Assembly: GCA_947034895.1 (NCBI GenBank)
Contig: OX344764.1
Span: 44,125,348-44,189,347 of the forward strand
Source: Rhytidiadelphus loreus
Taxonomy: Eukaryota; Streptophyta; Bryopsida; Hypnales; Hylocomiaceae
Direction: 5' to 3'
Length of the DNA: 64,000 bases
This document shows, one piece after another, positions 36,930 to 50,115 of the stretch (position 1 is the stretch's first letter; each line of letters opens with the position of its first letter). Under the pieces are notes generated by a model. The model was not told the DNA's origin, did not search any database, and saw only the letters and a program-made list of their open reading frames with translations. The translations under genes were made by a program, and so were the position numbers.

Positions 36930-37390
36930 CAAGTTCACGATGGAGGTTTCTTCTTCACCTTCCCATTTTTTTTAGAACCTGTGGGTTTCTGTATTTTGAT
37001 TTTGGTATATAGTGCATTGTAGGTTGATTGTGGAGGTTCTCTTGACCTTTCCATTTTTTTTCATGCACCTTGGTACTTTCTCTACGTTGTTTCTTTGTTT
37101 CCAAGCATGGCCTTCATTGTGTAAGTGCAAGTTTGCACTGTGGGCCTATAGTGGAGGTTTTCTCTTTACCTTCTCATTTTTTTTTAATGCACTTTGCTGC
37201 TTTCTTTGTATTCTTTCATTGTTTACAATGGAGGTTCTCTTCACCTTCCCATTTTTTTGCTATGCCCCAATTTTTCCTTTTCTCTACTTTCATTCATTGT
37301 TCAATTTTCCAATGCAAGTTTGCACTGTGTGTTCCCACCTTCCTAATGGAGGTTTAGGCTTCACTTCTATTTTTTTTTTTCATTTGTGCA
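36930..37390 (+). repeat. tandem array of about 100-bp units (TGGAGGTT...CCATTTTTTT)
   Basis: At least five diverged units contain TGGAGGTT followed by CTTCACCTTCCCATTTTTTT and then ATGCA. The array keeps two long frames open (37012-37455 and 37070-37357), which are repeat artefacts; the first starts at GTG, not ATG. Confidence 0.65.
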
Positions 37391-37503
37391 TTTTTGTTTT
37401 TAGTGGTTTAGGGTGTTGTGCACATCCATGTTTTGACTTTATGAATTGTGTTTGATTTGGCTTGTTATACAAGTTTTTACTGAATCATATCTTTTACTAT
37501 GCA

Positions 37504-38128
37504 GAGGTAACTGAATTGCTTTGTCATGAGTTCAACAAATGATTTCCGCAGCAAGAGCTGCTGGACGCTTTTGGTATCATATATCCTCAGTGTTGGAAAC
37601 AAGAAGGGTCTGATGAAAGCTTCTTGTAGCACTTATCAGTGCTAAAAAATTCTATTGCCATGCAAGGTTTTTGAACAGAGAACAACATGATGGTGGAATT
37701 CCTTACACCGTTCTTGAGATGTTATCTATGTCAAAGTTAGACAACCAACATGGGTTGTTTAAGGTCACGATGAAGGCCAATGCAGACTCCGCATGTGCAC
37801 CCGAGTGTGCACCGCCCTTTGATGTGAATCCAGTGATCAAGCTCTGGTACAAATTGTCATAGTCACGGCACTTGGACAACTTGATATCTGAATACTTCAA
37901 AGTGGTCGAGATAGGTTGATGTTTAGTGTTGGGGTTTGTGGAGGATGAGAAGTGTTTTTGAACTTTGAAATTCTTGAAGTCTTGCCAAAGGAATCGGCTT
38001 GGCAAGCACTTGTCCATGTGGTTCGTATGTTTGACCAAAAGTACTATTCTTTGGACACTTTTCTATATAAGGAGGCCATTGATTCTTGGAGGAATGCCGT
38101 GAAGGTTGGCCGTCATGGGGATGTCTAA
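37504..38128 (+). pseudogene. decayed hAT-family transposase, C-terminal part
   Basis: Concatenating frames gives a plausible hAT C-terminus. There is a stretch with ELLDAFGIIYPQCW, then LDNQHGLFKVT, SRHLDNLISEYFKVVEI, VEDEKCF, TLKFLKSCQRNRLGKHL and KYYSLDTFLYKEAIDSW. The VEDEKCF..LKFLKS..RNRL segment fits the hAT dimerisation motif. In-frame stops occur at about 37541, 37627, 37859 and 37958, and a frameshift at about 38015, so it is inactive. No terminal repeats were found. Confidence 0.5.
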
Positions 38129-41059
38129 ACTTCACTTGTTTCATCAGTATCCTCTCCTTCCTCCTTCCTTAGTTTTCATGAGATTATGCTGGCTTTGCAA
38201 CTCAACTTGAAGTTTCCTTAACATTCAAGGTATGCTTTGGAAGATGTTGTGCATTGCACACTTGCACAAGATGGAGCAAAAGATAGTGGGCATCATAAAC
38301 TTCTGGAAGACTTCTTTGTGTTAATCTAACTTTTGCTTCTAACGTGGTTGATTTATCTTGTGTGCAAAACACTAACACTAATACTGCAAATGGGTAGTCT
38401 TGCACTTGTGCAAATAGGGTTCAATTCCCTTATTAGTGACAATTCTGAATATTTAGTGTGTAACTTGTATTGGTCAACTTTTGCAATAAAAGCACATTCT
38501 AATTGTCCACATTTGCACAAACCAAACTTCAAAAATATCGCCATTCTTTCCAATACTTGCTTTATCACTTAGCAATTCCACACATTGGAAATGACAGCAA
38601 GTAGTCATCTATGATCTACGAAACTATATTTTGTGTCGCAACTATTACTTTACCACTCAAGTTTTTTTAATCCAAAATACTACGTTTTTTTGTCAAAATT
38701 CTCTCACTACTTCTACCACGGAAATATGATTTCGTGGAAATAGCCCCACCTACAGGCACAAGTCGGGGCACAAGTATAGCTTCCAGGCTAATTTGGGAAA
38801 ATCCTTTTGGGGATCGCTGGTTAGAGATGTAGTGAGTGTCTAACAATTGTGTTGGTAGTTATAACTCATCAAAATATTATTATTTAAATTTAATTGTTTT
38901 GTATTAATTTTTTTAATATTAATATAAATGCAAGTAGATTCACCAAAAATACATCATGTCTTAATTGCTTTATATATCACATATTTGTACAAAATTTACT
39001 AATGCATGATTTTTGCATTAAGAATGCAAGCTATCATTATGTGCAAAGCATGTGAAAAACTATTACTGTTCATTGCCTTTTGAATTCAAGAGTCTTATAA
39101 CAAGTAGGTGTATATTAAAGGCCTTTATTAAAAGCTTTTCATCTTCATTTTAGAAAAAGACTCACCCCAAACAAATTTAGACTTGGAATTTGAGAAACTT
39201 TAGTTATTGTTTTGATAAAGCTAATAAAAATCTAACTCATTTATTATCCAATTTATGAAAATCAAAAATATAAAGTTATTATCATGTAGTTGACCTAATA
39301 TAATACGATCACATTTTGGTTTTGAAGGATTTTAGGAAATAATGAATCATTCTAATTAATGTATTTTTAGACTACTAAACAATATGCCTAAAATAACCAA
39401 TAAGAGACCAATGCATTTGCCAATGTGTCCAATTCCGCCAAGTGCTAGTGTATTCTACTGAAGGTAATTACACCTAAAATCAACCCCGACAAATTCTTAT
39501 CCAAAATGTATTCTTACTATTTGTGAGTCAAAGTTTAGGGTCAGTTTCAAACACACCTATTTTTAGCATTTAAAAAATTCACAATTTATTTATATGGGGC
39601 CCAAAAAAATATTCCAAAAGAATCTGGAATTCCCTTTTGACTACCCCTTATGATAATGAAAACCATGTTGAATTACTTATTTGGTCCATTTTATGTGTGA
39701 TTACCTTATATTTATATCTTTGCCATGGTTTCTTCTTGTCTCAATTCTCAAGATCCTTGCATTTTTAGCAAGATATTAAAGTAGTCATTTGAAGTTTGTG
39801 TCTTTGCATCTATATTTTTCCATCTAAAGATAAATATAAAAAATTAACTCTATTTTGTGGTATCTTGGTGTCATGCATTCTTTACCTTTCTTGACTAACT
39901 TTGGACCTCTGTTTCTAAATTTCCAAATTTTGTCATGGTTGGTAAATAAAAAATTCCAGTGTTTTTCCTAGGGATAAAAATGTAGACTTTTGAATGACCA
40001 CTTTAACTCCTATTGACCCAAGTGACCATTTGGGGGTTGCTACCCCTCAATTTGGAGTTGTTCATTCTCAAATTTTGAATTCAAAATTATTCCTAAAAAA
40101 TAGTTTGCATTATGAATCTTATGGCGGTAGTTTCATCAAATTCTAAGTTAAACTTCGTCTTGAGGAATTTTATAAAGTTTAGTGGTCTAGTGTAGTTCTT
40201 GGCTCAAGTTTTTTGGTTTTGTTTGGGCATGGATTGAAAAGTTAGCCAATCAATGCAATTTTTGCCCACTTCAAAAAATATTGATCCGAGGAGCTCAAGG
40301 AGAAGACAAGGATGCCCATTCTTATTTTTCTTATAAACACTACCTTCATTTCATTAACCTCCATGCATGACAAGCTCCACCCCAAATTGAAAAATGATCA
40401 AAATGTTGTCAAAATTTTAGATGAGCATTCTCAACTCTCTTGTCTTTCACTGAGCACAAAAGTTCATCATTTCAAAATATTCTCACTAAGATATGCTCCT
40501 TCAAAGTGCGTTGCACTGTTTTTCCGTTGACCCAAATAAAACTTCAAACTTAAATATCTACTAAATTGTATGATCAAAGAATTTGAATTTTTTTGAGGTT
40601 CTCACTCTCAATGTGAAGTGCCAGATCCTATGGTTACATTCTATCTGATCTCAAGAAAAAATGATCAAACAAATTGCTCAAATTCTTGGCAGTTTTGGCC
40701 CATTTTGATTGTACCCCCTCTTCAGTCATTAGGGGTTGAGACCTTATGCATTTCTAACCTCATTAACTTACTTTTTGTTTCAAATAATTGTATGAGTTAC
40801 AGTAAAAGATTTTGTACCTGCTCTTTTTGTGCAATGGATTTCCATTTGTTTCCAAAAAAATTAAAATAGTAGATTTTGTACCTGCAAGAGTAATTAATAC
40901 TACGTGACTTTGCTGCTATGAAGGGAAGCCAAAGTCGTCAATGTGCAGGAATGTACCATTCATCCACAAACGTCTTCCCATTGGTCAGGTTCAGGAGAAT
41001 CTCATCCAATTTGCACACCTGACCGAATACTTTGGATGAATCTCATCTATACGCATCCG
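38129..41059. other. AT-rich intergenic DNA, no gene
   Basis: Mostly AT-rich, with short non-ATG or motif-less frames. From about 40.94 kb composition rises towards the promoter of the 5-phosphatase gene. Confidence 0.5.
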
Positions 41060-41508
41060 TATAAAATACTTCAGTACGGAAACCCGGGTGGAAGACCAAA
41101 GGGAGCGTGGACGGGACTGTTCTTTTGCAGCGATCGCGACGATCTCATGTCAGTCGAACTCGAGTGAACTTCAATCTTTATTGTGTCAAAGTCTTCCTTT
41201 TGATTATGGCGTTCTTTCCAGCCCGATATTCGCCAGTTTGGCGTCCTATCTAGTCCGCTATGGCGGAGACCTGGTTGTCGAGGTTTCGGGAGGAGCTAGG
41301 GTTGTTTATCCGACGGTTTCAAATCCGATGAATCATGCTCCCTAGTCTTGTTGTCAATGCCGTTCTTTCTAGCCCGACATTAGCCTGTTTGATGCCCTAT
41401 TGATTAGATTCGAGTCAGCCATGGTTTTGGAGTTCTGGGGAATGGAGCTGCTAGGGTTATGTATTGGAGAGCCTGAGATGTATTAATGAGTAAAGAATGT
41501 GGAGAGTG

Positions 41509-41540
<32 letters not shown>

Positions 41541-42696
41541 TTGTGATCGCTTTGGAGTGGACTTGGCGGTGTTAAGTTAGGCTAATGAGTTTTGAAAAAC
41601 TTCGTTGGACGGGAGGTTTTGTTGCCAGCGATTTGTTCCGGAATCTTGTAAAAGGGAAGATGAAATGTAGAGTAGTGAGTGTGGTACTTAGTGATAGGAG
41701 GAGGAGTCGTTGGTTGGAGAGATTGACGACCAGGTGTTTGATCATGACCTTTTGCTTTGTAGAGGCTACAGGTTTGCCACCAGGACGACTGCTGGGACCA
41801 GGCTGAGAGTTTTTTGAAGTTGTTTCTGCTGTGACGTGGAAGGTGTGAGATCGCCATTCTTACGTCATGTCGACCGTCTTCTTTCGTCGGAGACGCGCGT
41901 ACTTAAGTTTCGGGTTTGGAAACACAGTCTCTTCTTCTACTAGCGCAGTGATTTTGTGGCTGTCTACCTGAGCGAGTGTCAGCCATTTTTCTCTTCCCAG
42001 CTTTGGCGCTCTTCCGTTGTCGGTATCCTTGTCTGCGACGGTGGCCTTTGCTGCCTTCTCGTTCTCCTGTTGTTGAGGATGCTCATCGCTTCTACAACCA
42101 CGTCTTAGCAGCTTAGGTGCGTGAAAGCTATTTATGTATCTTACGCTTTTATCTTGATTTTCAGGGAGTCTTGTTCTCAAGTAGGTTGCCATGCAGAGGA
42201 TTGGAGATTTTGCGTTTGGTAGATTTCCCTTGTGATTAGCATGGTGTGAGATTTTTTCCATAATTCTGATTTCTGAATTTGCAAGATGATCTGCGTAAAG
42301 TCGCCAAAGAATACCAAGTTTTACAAGTGTTAATATCACACTCAAAATTCTTCTCAGATGGTACAGTGTGTTGACGTACACTGAAGAAATTGGTCTTTTT
42401 GTTGATAGAGTTTTCTTTTGTCGTGAATGGATAAGGCTTATTCAGCACTAACAGTGTAGTCGGAAAGAGTCACTCAGGTTTTCAATCATCTGTTGGTTTG
42501 GTGTTTGACAGTATTTCAAGCGCGCCTATTGTGAAGCTTGCGAACAGAAAACCACGTCATCTGCATCTTAGTCGAGTGTTACGCTCCCGTTCTTTCAACC
42601 TGTCATTGCTTTGTGACCCTGCAAGCGAAGGTTTTATTCTTGTTTCCACCAAATCTCTCCCTAGATGCAGGTGAGTAGCAGTTCAATCATTGGAAA
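41060..42696 (+). promoter_or_regulatory. promoter and long leader of the C2-5-phosphatase gene
   Basis: A clean TATA box (TATAAAAT, 41060-41067) begins a GC-balanced stretch reaching the ATG at 42697. That suggests a leader of up to 1.6 kb, possibly with introns. A (TTG)n run lies at 41511-41544. An antisense frame of 173 codons here starts at GTG and has no motif. Confidence 0.4.
41511..41544. repeat. (TTG)n microsatellite
   Basis: About eleven TTG units with one GAT interruption, in the presumed leader of the 5-phosphatase gene. Confidence 0.85.
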
Positions 42697-45600
42697 ATGG
42701 AAGGTCTTGCGCAGATTGCCGAGGGTTCGTCCACACTTTCCCAAGCGACACGTGTTTCAAAGTTCCAGGAGGTTTCACAGTCCGGTTCTTTCAAGGTTGG
42801 AATAGAGAAGAAATTAGAACATCGTAGGAACCTGGTGCACAAATTATCGCATTCAGGAGGGAGCAACGGTCGTACTTTTGATTTAGAAGACATTGCTTCA
42901 GGATCGAACGGTTCTCATGTCACAAGCACAGATAGAGCATGCCGAGTGACACTGACAATAATTGCTGCAAAAGATTTGAAAAGAACTGCGACGGGTCCCG
43001 ACGCCAGAGACCCTGTTTTCAAAGTTCGAGTGGAACAAGTATTGAGAAAATCAAAGGACATTAAGACTGGAATCAATCAGGTATTAACGTATATGTTAGT
43101 ACGAACTGTTGATGATGTAGATTTTGATGATTTTTGCCCTTACTATTCTCTGACTGCTTCCGTTTAGAACCGCTTGGTTCGGGCACACACTATACCGACT
43201 GCTTGTCGAACTGAACAAAGCATATGCCACTGTTTAACGGTGCAGTTCGACTAGACAATGGCACTTTTATGACTGTTTATTGAAAACCTTTCTAGCTTTC
43301 GAATCAATTCTTAAGGAATGTGCAGTTTACTTTTGCGGTCAAAATTCTATAACAATTCTCTTGGTGTATGTTGACCGCCGTCTGTTATACGCCGGAGCTG
43401 ATCCTTCACCTGGTCACTACATGTATTGAAGACGAATTCTTAAATCGCAAAGAAACTCTGGTTGGTTTACCTGCAGGATGGGATCCTGAATGTGAACCAG
43501 AGTTTCACTTTCGATGTTAGGGAGTTGAAGACTGCTCAAATAACACTTCAAGTTGTTGCAAGGGGAGTGCTTGGTATCGAAGAAGCCCTTGGTCATATCA
43601 GCAGTCTATGTGTCCTCAACTTGCTTGAGGTACAAACCTGGGAGCTCCACCATTTTTCTCTTTTTTCTAGAAAATTGCTTGCTGGGTGCTCTCATGCTGA
43701 ACAGTTAAGAGAGGGACTTGAAGCAAGCACTGCTACTTTTTATTTCATAACTGTATTTGAACTTATATAATCTGCATGATGCATACTTTACGCGATGGTT
43801 TTGTCATCTATCTTCTTCTTTTGTTGTTCTAAGTAATTCCTTGGACAGAATAGGCTGTTAACATTCACGTTGGAACCTACATTATCAGGAGCAAGGTGGC
43901 CGGAAGGATGTGGAAGTCAAATGGTATGATCTCTACTCCAAGAGCGGCAACAGACTTATGCCTGGAAAGCTGCAAATGCAAGTCATCGTGGGCATGGCAG
44001 AACCAGAACAGACCATTTCAGCGTTCGTCGGCACCTGGAACGTTGGAAATGCTCGCCCTCCTGCAGATCTATCGCCTTGGCTACCCACCGACCCTTCTTT
44101 TGAGATAATCGCTGTGGGAACTCAGGAATGTGACTATCCACCTCGAGCCCCATTTGCAGAGTGCAGCAAGGACTGGACGCATACATTGAAATCGCACTTT
44201 GGTGAGCGGTACAAGCTTGTTCATGCGACATCACGTGGTCAGATGCGACTTGTAATCTTCGTCCGAGATGATGCTGAGAAGGCAATCTCTGAAGTTGATA
44301 GCGACAGTGAGGCGACAGGAGTAGGTAATGTGATGGCGAACAAAGGAGGTGTGTGCATCGCGTTCAAATTTTGGGACACCGGTTTGTGCTTCGTGAACTG
44401 CCACTTCGCTGCTCACGTCGGGCAGTGTGAGACGCGCAACAGCAATTTTAGGCAGATCGCCATGTCCATGCGTGTGGGACTAGAAAGCATGGATTTACTC
44501 AGCCAGTTCCACCACGTATTCTGGCTCGGAGACCTGAATTACAGGCTGGATTTTGGAAAACTGGAGCCTCAAGGCACGACTCCGGATCGGAATTTCTGGG
44601 CGACGATTGTGAAGCAAATCCATGCGAAAAGGTGGAAGGAGCTTCTCAAGTACGACGAGTTGCGGAAGGAGAAAGGGGCCTCGCGTATACTCGCCGGTTT
44701 CAAGGAGGGCGAGATAACATTCCCTCCCACCTTTAAGATGCAGAGGGATTTTTTAGATCACTACGACCAAAAACGAATGCCTGCTTGGTGCGATCGTGTG
44801 TTGTGGAAGACCTTACAAGGATGCCATTCGTACCTCATTTCGTACTTTTCTGCCCCTACCATCGTCACCAGCGATCACAAGCCTGTGGGTGCAACGTACA
44901 AGCTGACGTCGTATGCACTTCCTTCCTCGACTTTGCTTCCTGCGGGAACTGATGAAGATGATAAAAGGTACTGTGTACGTTTTCCTGTTTTATGTGTCCC
45001 AGTCGCAATTAATGTTGCTGTCCAGTGGTGGCTCTAACTTGCATAAGTCTGTTATCGTTCTGGCAAGTCAGTAGTGACCTGTACTTGTAGGCTGCATGCT
45101 TTCCAGATAATGGGGTCCTCCTCTTGTGCCTTTCTGCTTCGTTTATGTCTTTGCCGATCAAAGGAGGAACGAGTTGGGCCTGTATCCACATCATGTTTTG
45201 AGACTCTGCAAGCAACAATTCGTGATCTTTACGCACAATTAGAGGGTTCAAAGAGGTTCAACGTACGTCCATGCCTACTAATGGCATCAGTCTTCATGCT
45301 TGGTAAATCTGTGTTCAGGGAGATCATCTCTGATTCCCAAATTGCTATTCCCGGTTGGCAGTTTGGCCAATAGGAAAAATTTGTGCCACTGATATTTCCG
45401 GAAGGGAAGCAAGAATAATCTTCCTATGGTGACCTAGACCTGCAGTAATTTCGTCAAGGAACGTAGCCAGGTTAATTAATGATTGCCTGATTGGTGTGTT
45501 GATTGTCAGGTGGCACATCCGATTCACTTCTCTGCGGGCTAAGAAACTGCGAGCCTCAAACATCAACGGCTTCTCAGATCCGTTCGTCTCGTTTGTGGGT

Positions 45601-46023
45601 CCCAATCTGTTGCAGGAGTTCCATTCCAAGGTCAAACACCAGACTCTGAATCCAGTATGGAATCCTTTTCAGGAACTTCCCACACTGGTTTTGAGCACGT
45701 TTCCCCTGCAGCGAGTGGACAAGGAGTACTTACTGGTCCGAGTTCTTGACCACGATTCGGATGAAGATGCCCTAGGCTACGGCGTCATCCCCTTGGGTCA
45801 GTCTGTGGCCGCCTTCAAACGGGGTGTGGCAGACATTGCACATTTCAAGGTCAACCTTTCTCATCATGGTCTGCCAGCCGGTACCTTAGAAGGGGGCATG
45901 AAACTTACTTGGGAGAAAAACGTGGTCAAGAAGAAAGGGTTGATTTCAGGAGACTTGGTGAGTCGAGGATCGAGCATCAGAGATTCGCTCAAAAAGAAAA
46001 TATTCGTTCGAAGACAGCCCTAG
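42697..46023 (+). CDS. C2 - inositol polyphosphate 5-phosphatase - C2 protein
   Basis: Four exons, 42697-43080, 43477-43629, 43889-44967 and 45510-46023, joined by GT-AG introns with one split codon (Arg539), give 709 residues. An N-terminal C2 domain spans about 81-225 (TLTIIAAKDLKR, DPVFKVRVEQ); its second loop lacks the paired Asp residues, so it is probably calcium-independent. The IPPc catalytic domain (about 223-520) has every family motif: FVGTWNVGN, TQECDY, NKGGVCIAF, NCHFAAH, FWLGDLNYR at 390-398, MPAWCDRVLW at 477-486 and TSDHKPVGATY. Activity removing the 5-phosphate of inositol phosphates or phosphoinositides is therefore expected. A second C2 (about 540-675) has SDPFVSF and DHDSDED, consistent with calcium-dependent membrane binding; a basic tail ends the protein. 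There is no signal peptide or membrane segment. The architecture differs from the angiosperm WD40-5PTase and single-domain groups. Confidence 0.9.
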
Positions 46024-48107
46024 CAGTACCTAGACGAAACCCAACTATTTGCAATTTTTCTCATCAGCAAACAATGTGACGTCTCTGACCAGTAGATCGA
46101 CTAAAGGTGTGGTGTCTTTATCGAAGGGGTTAGGGTATTTGGCACTGAGAGTTAATTTCGTTAGAAGGAAAAGTCTCAAAGGTGAAAGCGTACAAGGAGT
46201 ATCAAGGTTATTGGGTCACCTTCCTTCCTGAATTGACAATCTGGGGACATGTGGAAGCTGACGTCTGGGGACATGCATATATCCTGAAGCAGACAACTGT
46301 CTCCATTGGTGAAAAGCGTCCTCGCTGGAGCGGTCGGAGCCCTGGCACAGTGATGGCATGGAGTGTTCTGTTCATGATGTAGTTTCATGGTCTGTCCGAG
46401 GCGTGAAGTATCAACGTCCACATCCCGATTGCTATTTTGAAAGTGTTGGTCTAGGTTTGACTTGGCCAGGCTCATATTTTTGTGGAGTGTTTCGATCGGA
46501 ATCCACAGACGGAGATGCGCTTTTAGTATATATCAAGTCTTAATCCTAAGCCACTCCAGTAAGTTGCAAGAACATCTAGGCCGGAATCAAGACGGGGTTG
46601 GTTGGCTTACGCAGTTGATAAGTGGATGGACCACTGCAGCTGGTGTAATATAGGCTGGACTCTGAAACCTCACGCTTCGATCATCCCGGTATGTTGATGC
46701 TTCTGTTGGAGTTTAGCGACATATATGATTCTTTTTTATTCTCTTTTTGACGAGGACTAAATTATGCCAGGTCTTAGTGTATGGTGTCCTTATGTACAGA
46801 AAGGCACGTCTTTAAAGTAACAACATTGTAGAACGAGAGGTATTGTAGGCGAGTGCAGAGTGCTGTGCTGAATTTTAATTTTGTGGCATGAACCCTGTTC
46901 TACTCTAGTCTGAAAGCAAAGCACTGACACTACATTGATAGATAACCTATAATGTTAAGAGATTGAAATACACAATCATACTGTCGGTGCTATTGAGAAC
47001 TCAAGGTTTCGTGACTCTCCCTCTTTAAATTCTTTTCTTCATATGGTGTAAATTCACCACGCAGTTTCTGGTTTCCTCGAGGAGCGGCCTCAAGACCCTT
47101 GGGAAAGGAATCCAGATTTTGTGTGAATCTGGATTCTGGTTAAGCTCATCTCATCTCTGGTGGGAGGTACAATATATCATTTTGGAATTCATTTTCAATT
47201 TCATTGTCGATTTCATTCTCAAATTCTTTCAGAAATTCATTTTCAAACTCAACTCAATTTGATATTCAGGTTTTATTTTGATTTTCATTCTGATATTTTA
47301 TTTTGAATTTCACCTTGGAATTCGTTTTCAATTTCATTTCCAGGTTTACTTAGAAATTTATTTTCAAAATTTAATGTGAAGTTCAATGTGAAACTCGTGC
47401 TGAAGTTCTTTTTAGTTTCAGTTTTTACTTTCAACTCCGTCATTCAGTTCCGTCATTCAGTCTTCGTCCCAAACGATCGAGTCAACAAATTATTGCCTGC
47501 GTTTACAGTGTGTAAATTGAACCGAGAATGATTGGTTCAAACAGGCCTTTGAAGGTTAGAACACCTAACGTCATCGGAATAAGGGTTTTATGATGGTTCA
47601 TGTTATTGAACTGTCGAATTTGTAGAAGTTTTTGTTGAATCTTGTTGCTAGTTAATAGGGGATTATAGATTCTCTTAGAATGTATTTTTTGGGCAATGTA
47701 TGAACAATTATGAATTTTCAAAGTGTTAATAATGGGTGTTCTTATGAGTGGAGGTATATTTTAAGCAAGAATTTCTAGGGATTGGTTTTTAGAAACAAGT
47801 CATGAATCATATGCAGTTATTCTAAAATGACCTTTTCGAATATCTTGTACACATGTCACACTTTCATTGACTTAAGCCTCTTTAATGTGACATTCTCTAG
47901 ATTATATTTTGGAATGCATTTGTCTCACTACAATTTGCTTAAAACTATGTAATGTGACCTTTTCTAGGATGATATCTTAGAATAATACATCATGTACAAG
48001 TTTGTCACACTACATTTGATTTATACCTCTTTGGTATGTCTTCTACAACGACATCTTAGAATATCTTATACACTTGTCACATTGTTATTCAATCAAACTT
48101 CTTCAAT
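46024..48107. other. 3' region of the 5-phosphatase gene and intergenic spacer
   Basis: The first 0.6 kb is GC-balanced and likely 3' UTR. From 47.15 to 47.47 kb a T-rich series of related short phrases (TTTCATTTT, AATTCATTTTCAA) forms a low-complexity tract. No gene seen. Confidence 0.45.
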
Positions 48108-48522
48108 TAAGGTAGTATGTTCTAAAAGTGGCCCTCTCCTTCAAATTGCCTTTATTTTTATCTAGAGAATGGAGATGAAGTGATCCTTAAATGAATAACT
48201 TTAACAATTGAATGAATTGAGGAAAAATTATTTTTCTATTGCAAGAGCCAATCATTGTTTTTGATTTCCACACATCTCTTTAAAAGTTGCAAGTGGACGG
48301 ATTTTGGGAGACCTATGTGCTCACAAATAGGTGCCTATGCTCCAAATCTTTGAAAATTTAGAAGTAATTAAAAAATGATTGAAAATGACAAAACTAATTG
48401 TGTTAGGTTCCACATCTATTTTTTTTTCTCTGGAAAATGATCTAAAAATGTTTTTGTCCACAATAACTTATGAAAAAGGTGGACTAGTCCTTAAATGGTT
48501 GCTTTTAGAGCATACTACCTTA
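48108..48522 (+). mobile_element. MITE, 'GGTAG' family copy F
   Basis: A 415-bp element with the best-kept termini of the family: left TAAGGTAGTATGTTCTAAAAG, right CTTTTAGAGCATACTACCTTA. The interior has diverged from copies A and B. Confidence 0.65.
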
Positions 48523-48790
48523 GATCTTCTCCCAAATGACATCTTTGATCTTGTAAGAAAGATCCACCCTTGGAGACTTTAATTCAGTGATAAGCTTAAC
48601 AACAATCCTTGGGCATTTTATTTGATGTGCCCAGAAAGAAAGAGCATTATTTGTATGAGTTGGTGAAGCAAATTAAGGGAGAAAATCAGGACCATGGTAC
48701 GTCTGATGAGTTAGTAGACACTTGCAGTTTGCACTGAAAAAGGTTGTGTGAGTTTTGTGTCTAAAACCTCCTTTCTATTGAACTTCTAAC

Positions 48791-49193
48791 TTTTGATTGG
48801 TTTATAATTAGAACTTAAGTTTCTTTTCCATTGGAAGTGCATTCAAAAGTACTTTGGAATAGGTACAAAAAAATTCAAATTTAGACATTGGACAAAGAAA
48901 AGAAATCACTTCATAAATGAGCTAAAAGCCAAAAATTATAGTGGGATTGACAAATTATGGTTACCAATGCACTTGGCACTCCAAATTGGCACAATTGGAG
49001 TGAAATGTTGTGCATTGGTAACCTTGATTTGCCAACTTCTCTATAATTTTTGGCTTTTAGCTAGCTTATGATGTGTTTTTTTTCTTTGTTCAATGTCTAA
49101 ATTTGAGTTTTCTTGTACCTATTCCAAGTACTTTCGAATGCGCTTCCAATGAAAAAAAAACTTAAGTTCTAATTATAAACCAATTAGAAAATC
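48791..49193. repeat. long inverted repeat (foldback), arms about 180 bp
   Basis: The left arm (48791-48971) and right arm (49011-49193) are reverse complements at roughly 85-90% identity; for example GGTTACCAATGCA at 48959 pairs with TGCATTGGTAACC at 49011. The loop of about 40 bp holds its own small inverted repeat (CACTCCAAATTG / CAATTGGAGTG). A transcript would form a hairpin of about 400 nt. Either a foldback or MITE element, or a young small-RNA locus. Confidence 0.75.
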
Positions 49194-49892
49194 TTTTGGA
49201 AGGCAAAATTTTGGTCTACATTAGAGAAGCTCTTAGTGTTTGTCACATTCTATAACTGTGTAAAAATGTAGCAACCTAGAAGTGTTTGATGGTAGACAAA
49301 GTATCTTTCTATATGAGATAGAAGTGTAGATGTTTATCTTTGAAATTTTGTGTAGAAAGTGAAGGTCTTGCACAATAATTTGACCTCCAATAAACATTTT
49401 ATTTATTATTTATTTTTAAGCAAATGATTCACATGGTACCTCAGAAAATGATTTCCACAATGATTAGCCCCATGATTTAAGGTTAACCTTGGAAAGACAC
49501 CAACCTATGACCAAGGTAGTCACTAAACAATTATTTAATTTTTGGACCAATAGTGCATTATTATTTCTACAGTGATTTAGAAAGGCATCCATTGGCCGCT
49601 TTTGGGCTGCAATGTTCTAATAAGGTTAGAATTGATTAAATGCTCAATTGATTATCAAAGTAATTATCCATCCGTTTTAAGTAATACAACCTTTTTACTT
49701 TACAAGGTACACAACACCATAGAATTTTCACCATAACATCATTGATTAATGCTATAATTAGGGATTCTTTGACCTCCTACGAAAAAGAAAATCCACATGC
49801 ATGACATTATTAACCAACATTAGGGGCTACTTTTTGTTCCCCCCAAAGTAGGAGCTCCCTAACGTTGCAACTCTCTAATCCATTGACTCTCT

Positions 49893-50115
49893 CACTACAA
49901 AAGAAAGGTGTGTTTTAAGTATAGTCCTAGACATAAGATATTAAGTAGTGACCTTTATGTTGACCTTTATGTATATTTTTAGTAAAAATTTACTGAAAGT
50001 ACATGTAATTTTAGTAAATTTTTACTAAAAATATACATAAAGGTCATTACTTAATATATTATCTCTAGGGTTTATACTTAAAAACACACTTAAAACATCC
50101 TTTTATCTTGTAGTG
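49893..50115. mobile_element. CACTA-type MITE 1 (palindromic)
   Basis: A 223-bp element, nearly palindromic over its whole length, starting CACTACAAAAGAAAGG and ending CTTGTAGTG. It is flanked by the 3-bp direct duplication TCT (49890-49892 and 50116-50118). CACTA ends and a 3-bp target duplication define the CACTA (En/Spm) superfamily. It has no coding capacity. Sister copy at 53.1 kb. Confidence 0.85.

Noticed and set aside
37012..37455. 147-codon hydrophobic plus-strand frame
   Set aside because: Produced by a T-rich tandem array; starts at GTG and repeats itself; not a membrane protein gene.
41860..42381. 173-codon minus-strand frame upstream of the 5-phosphatase gene
   Set aside because: Starts at GTG, no recognisable domain, and lies opposite the probable leader of a supported gene.
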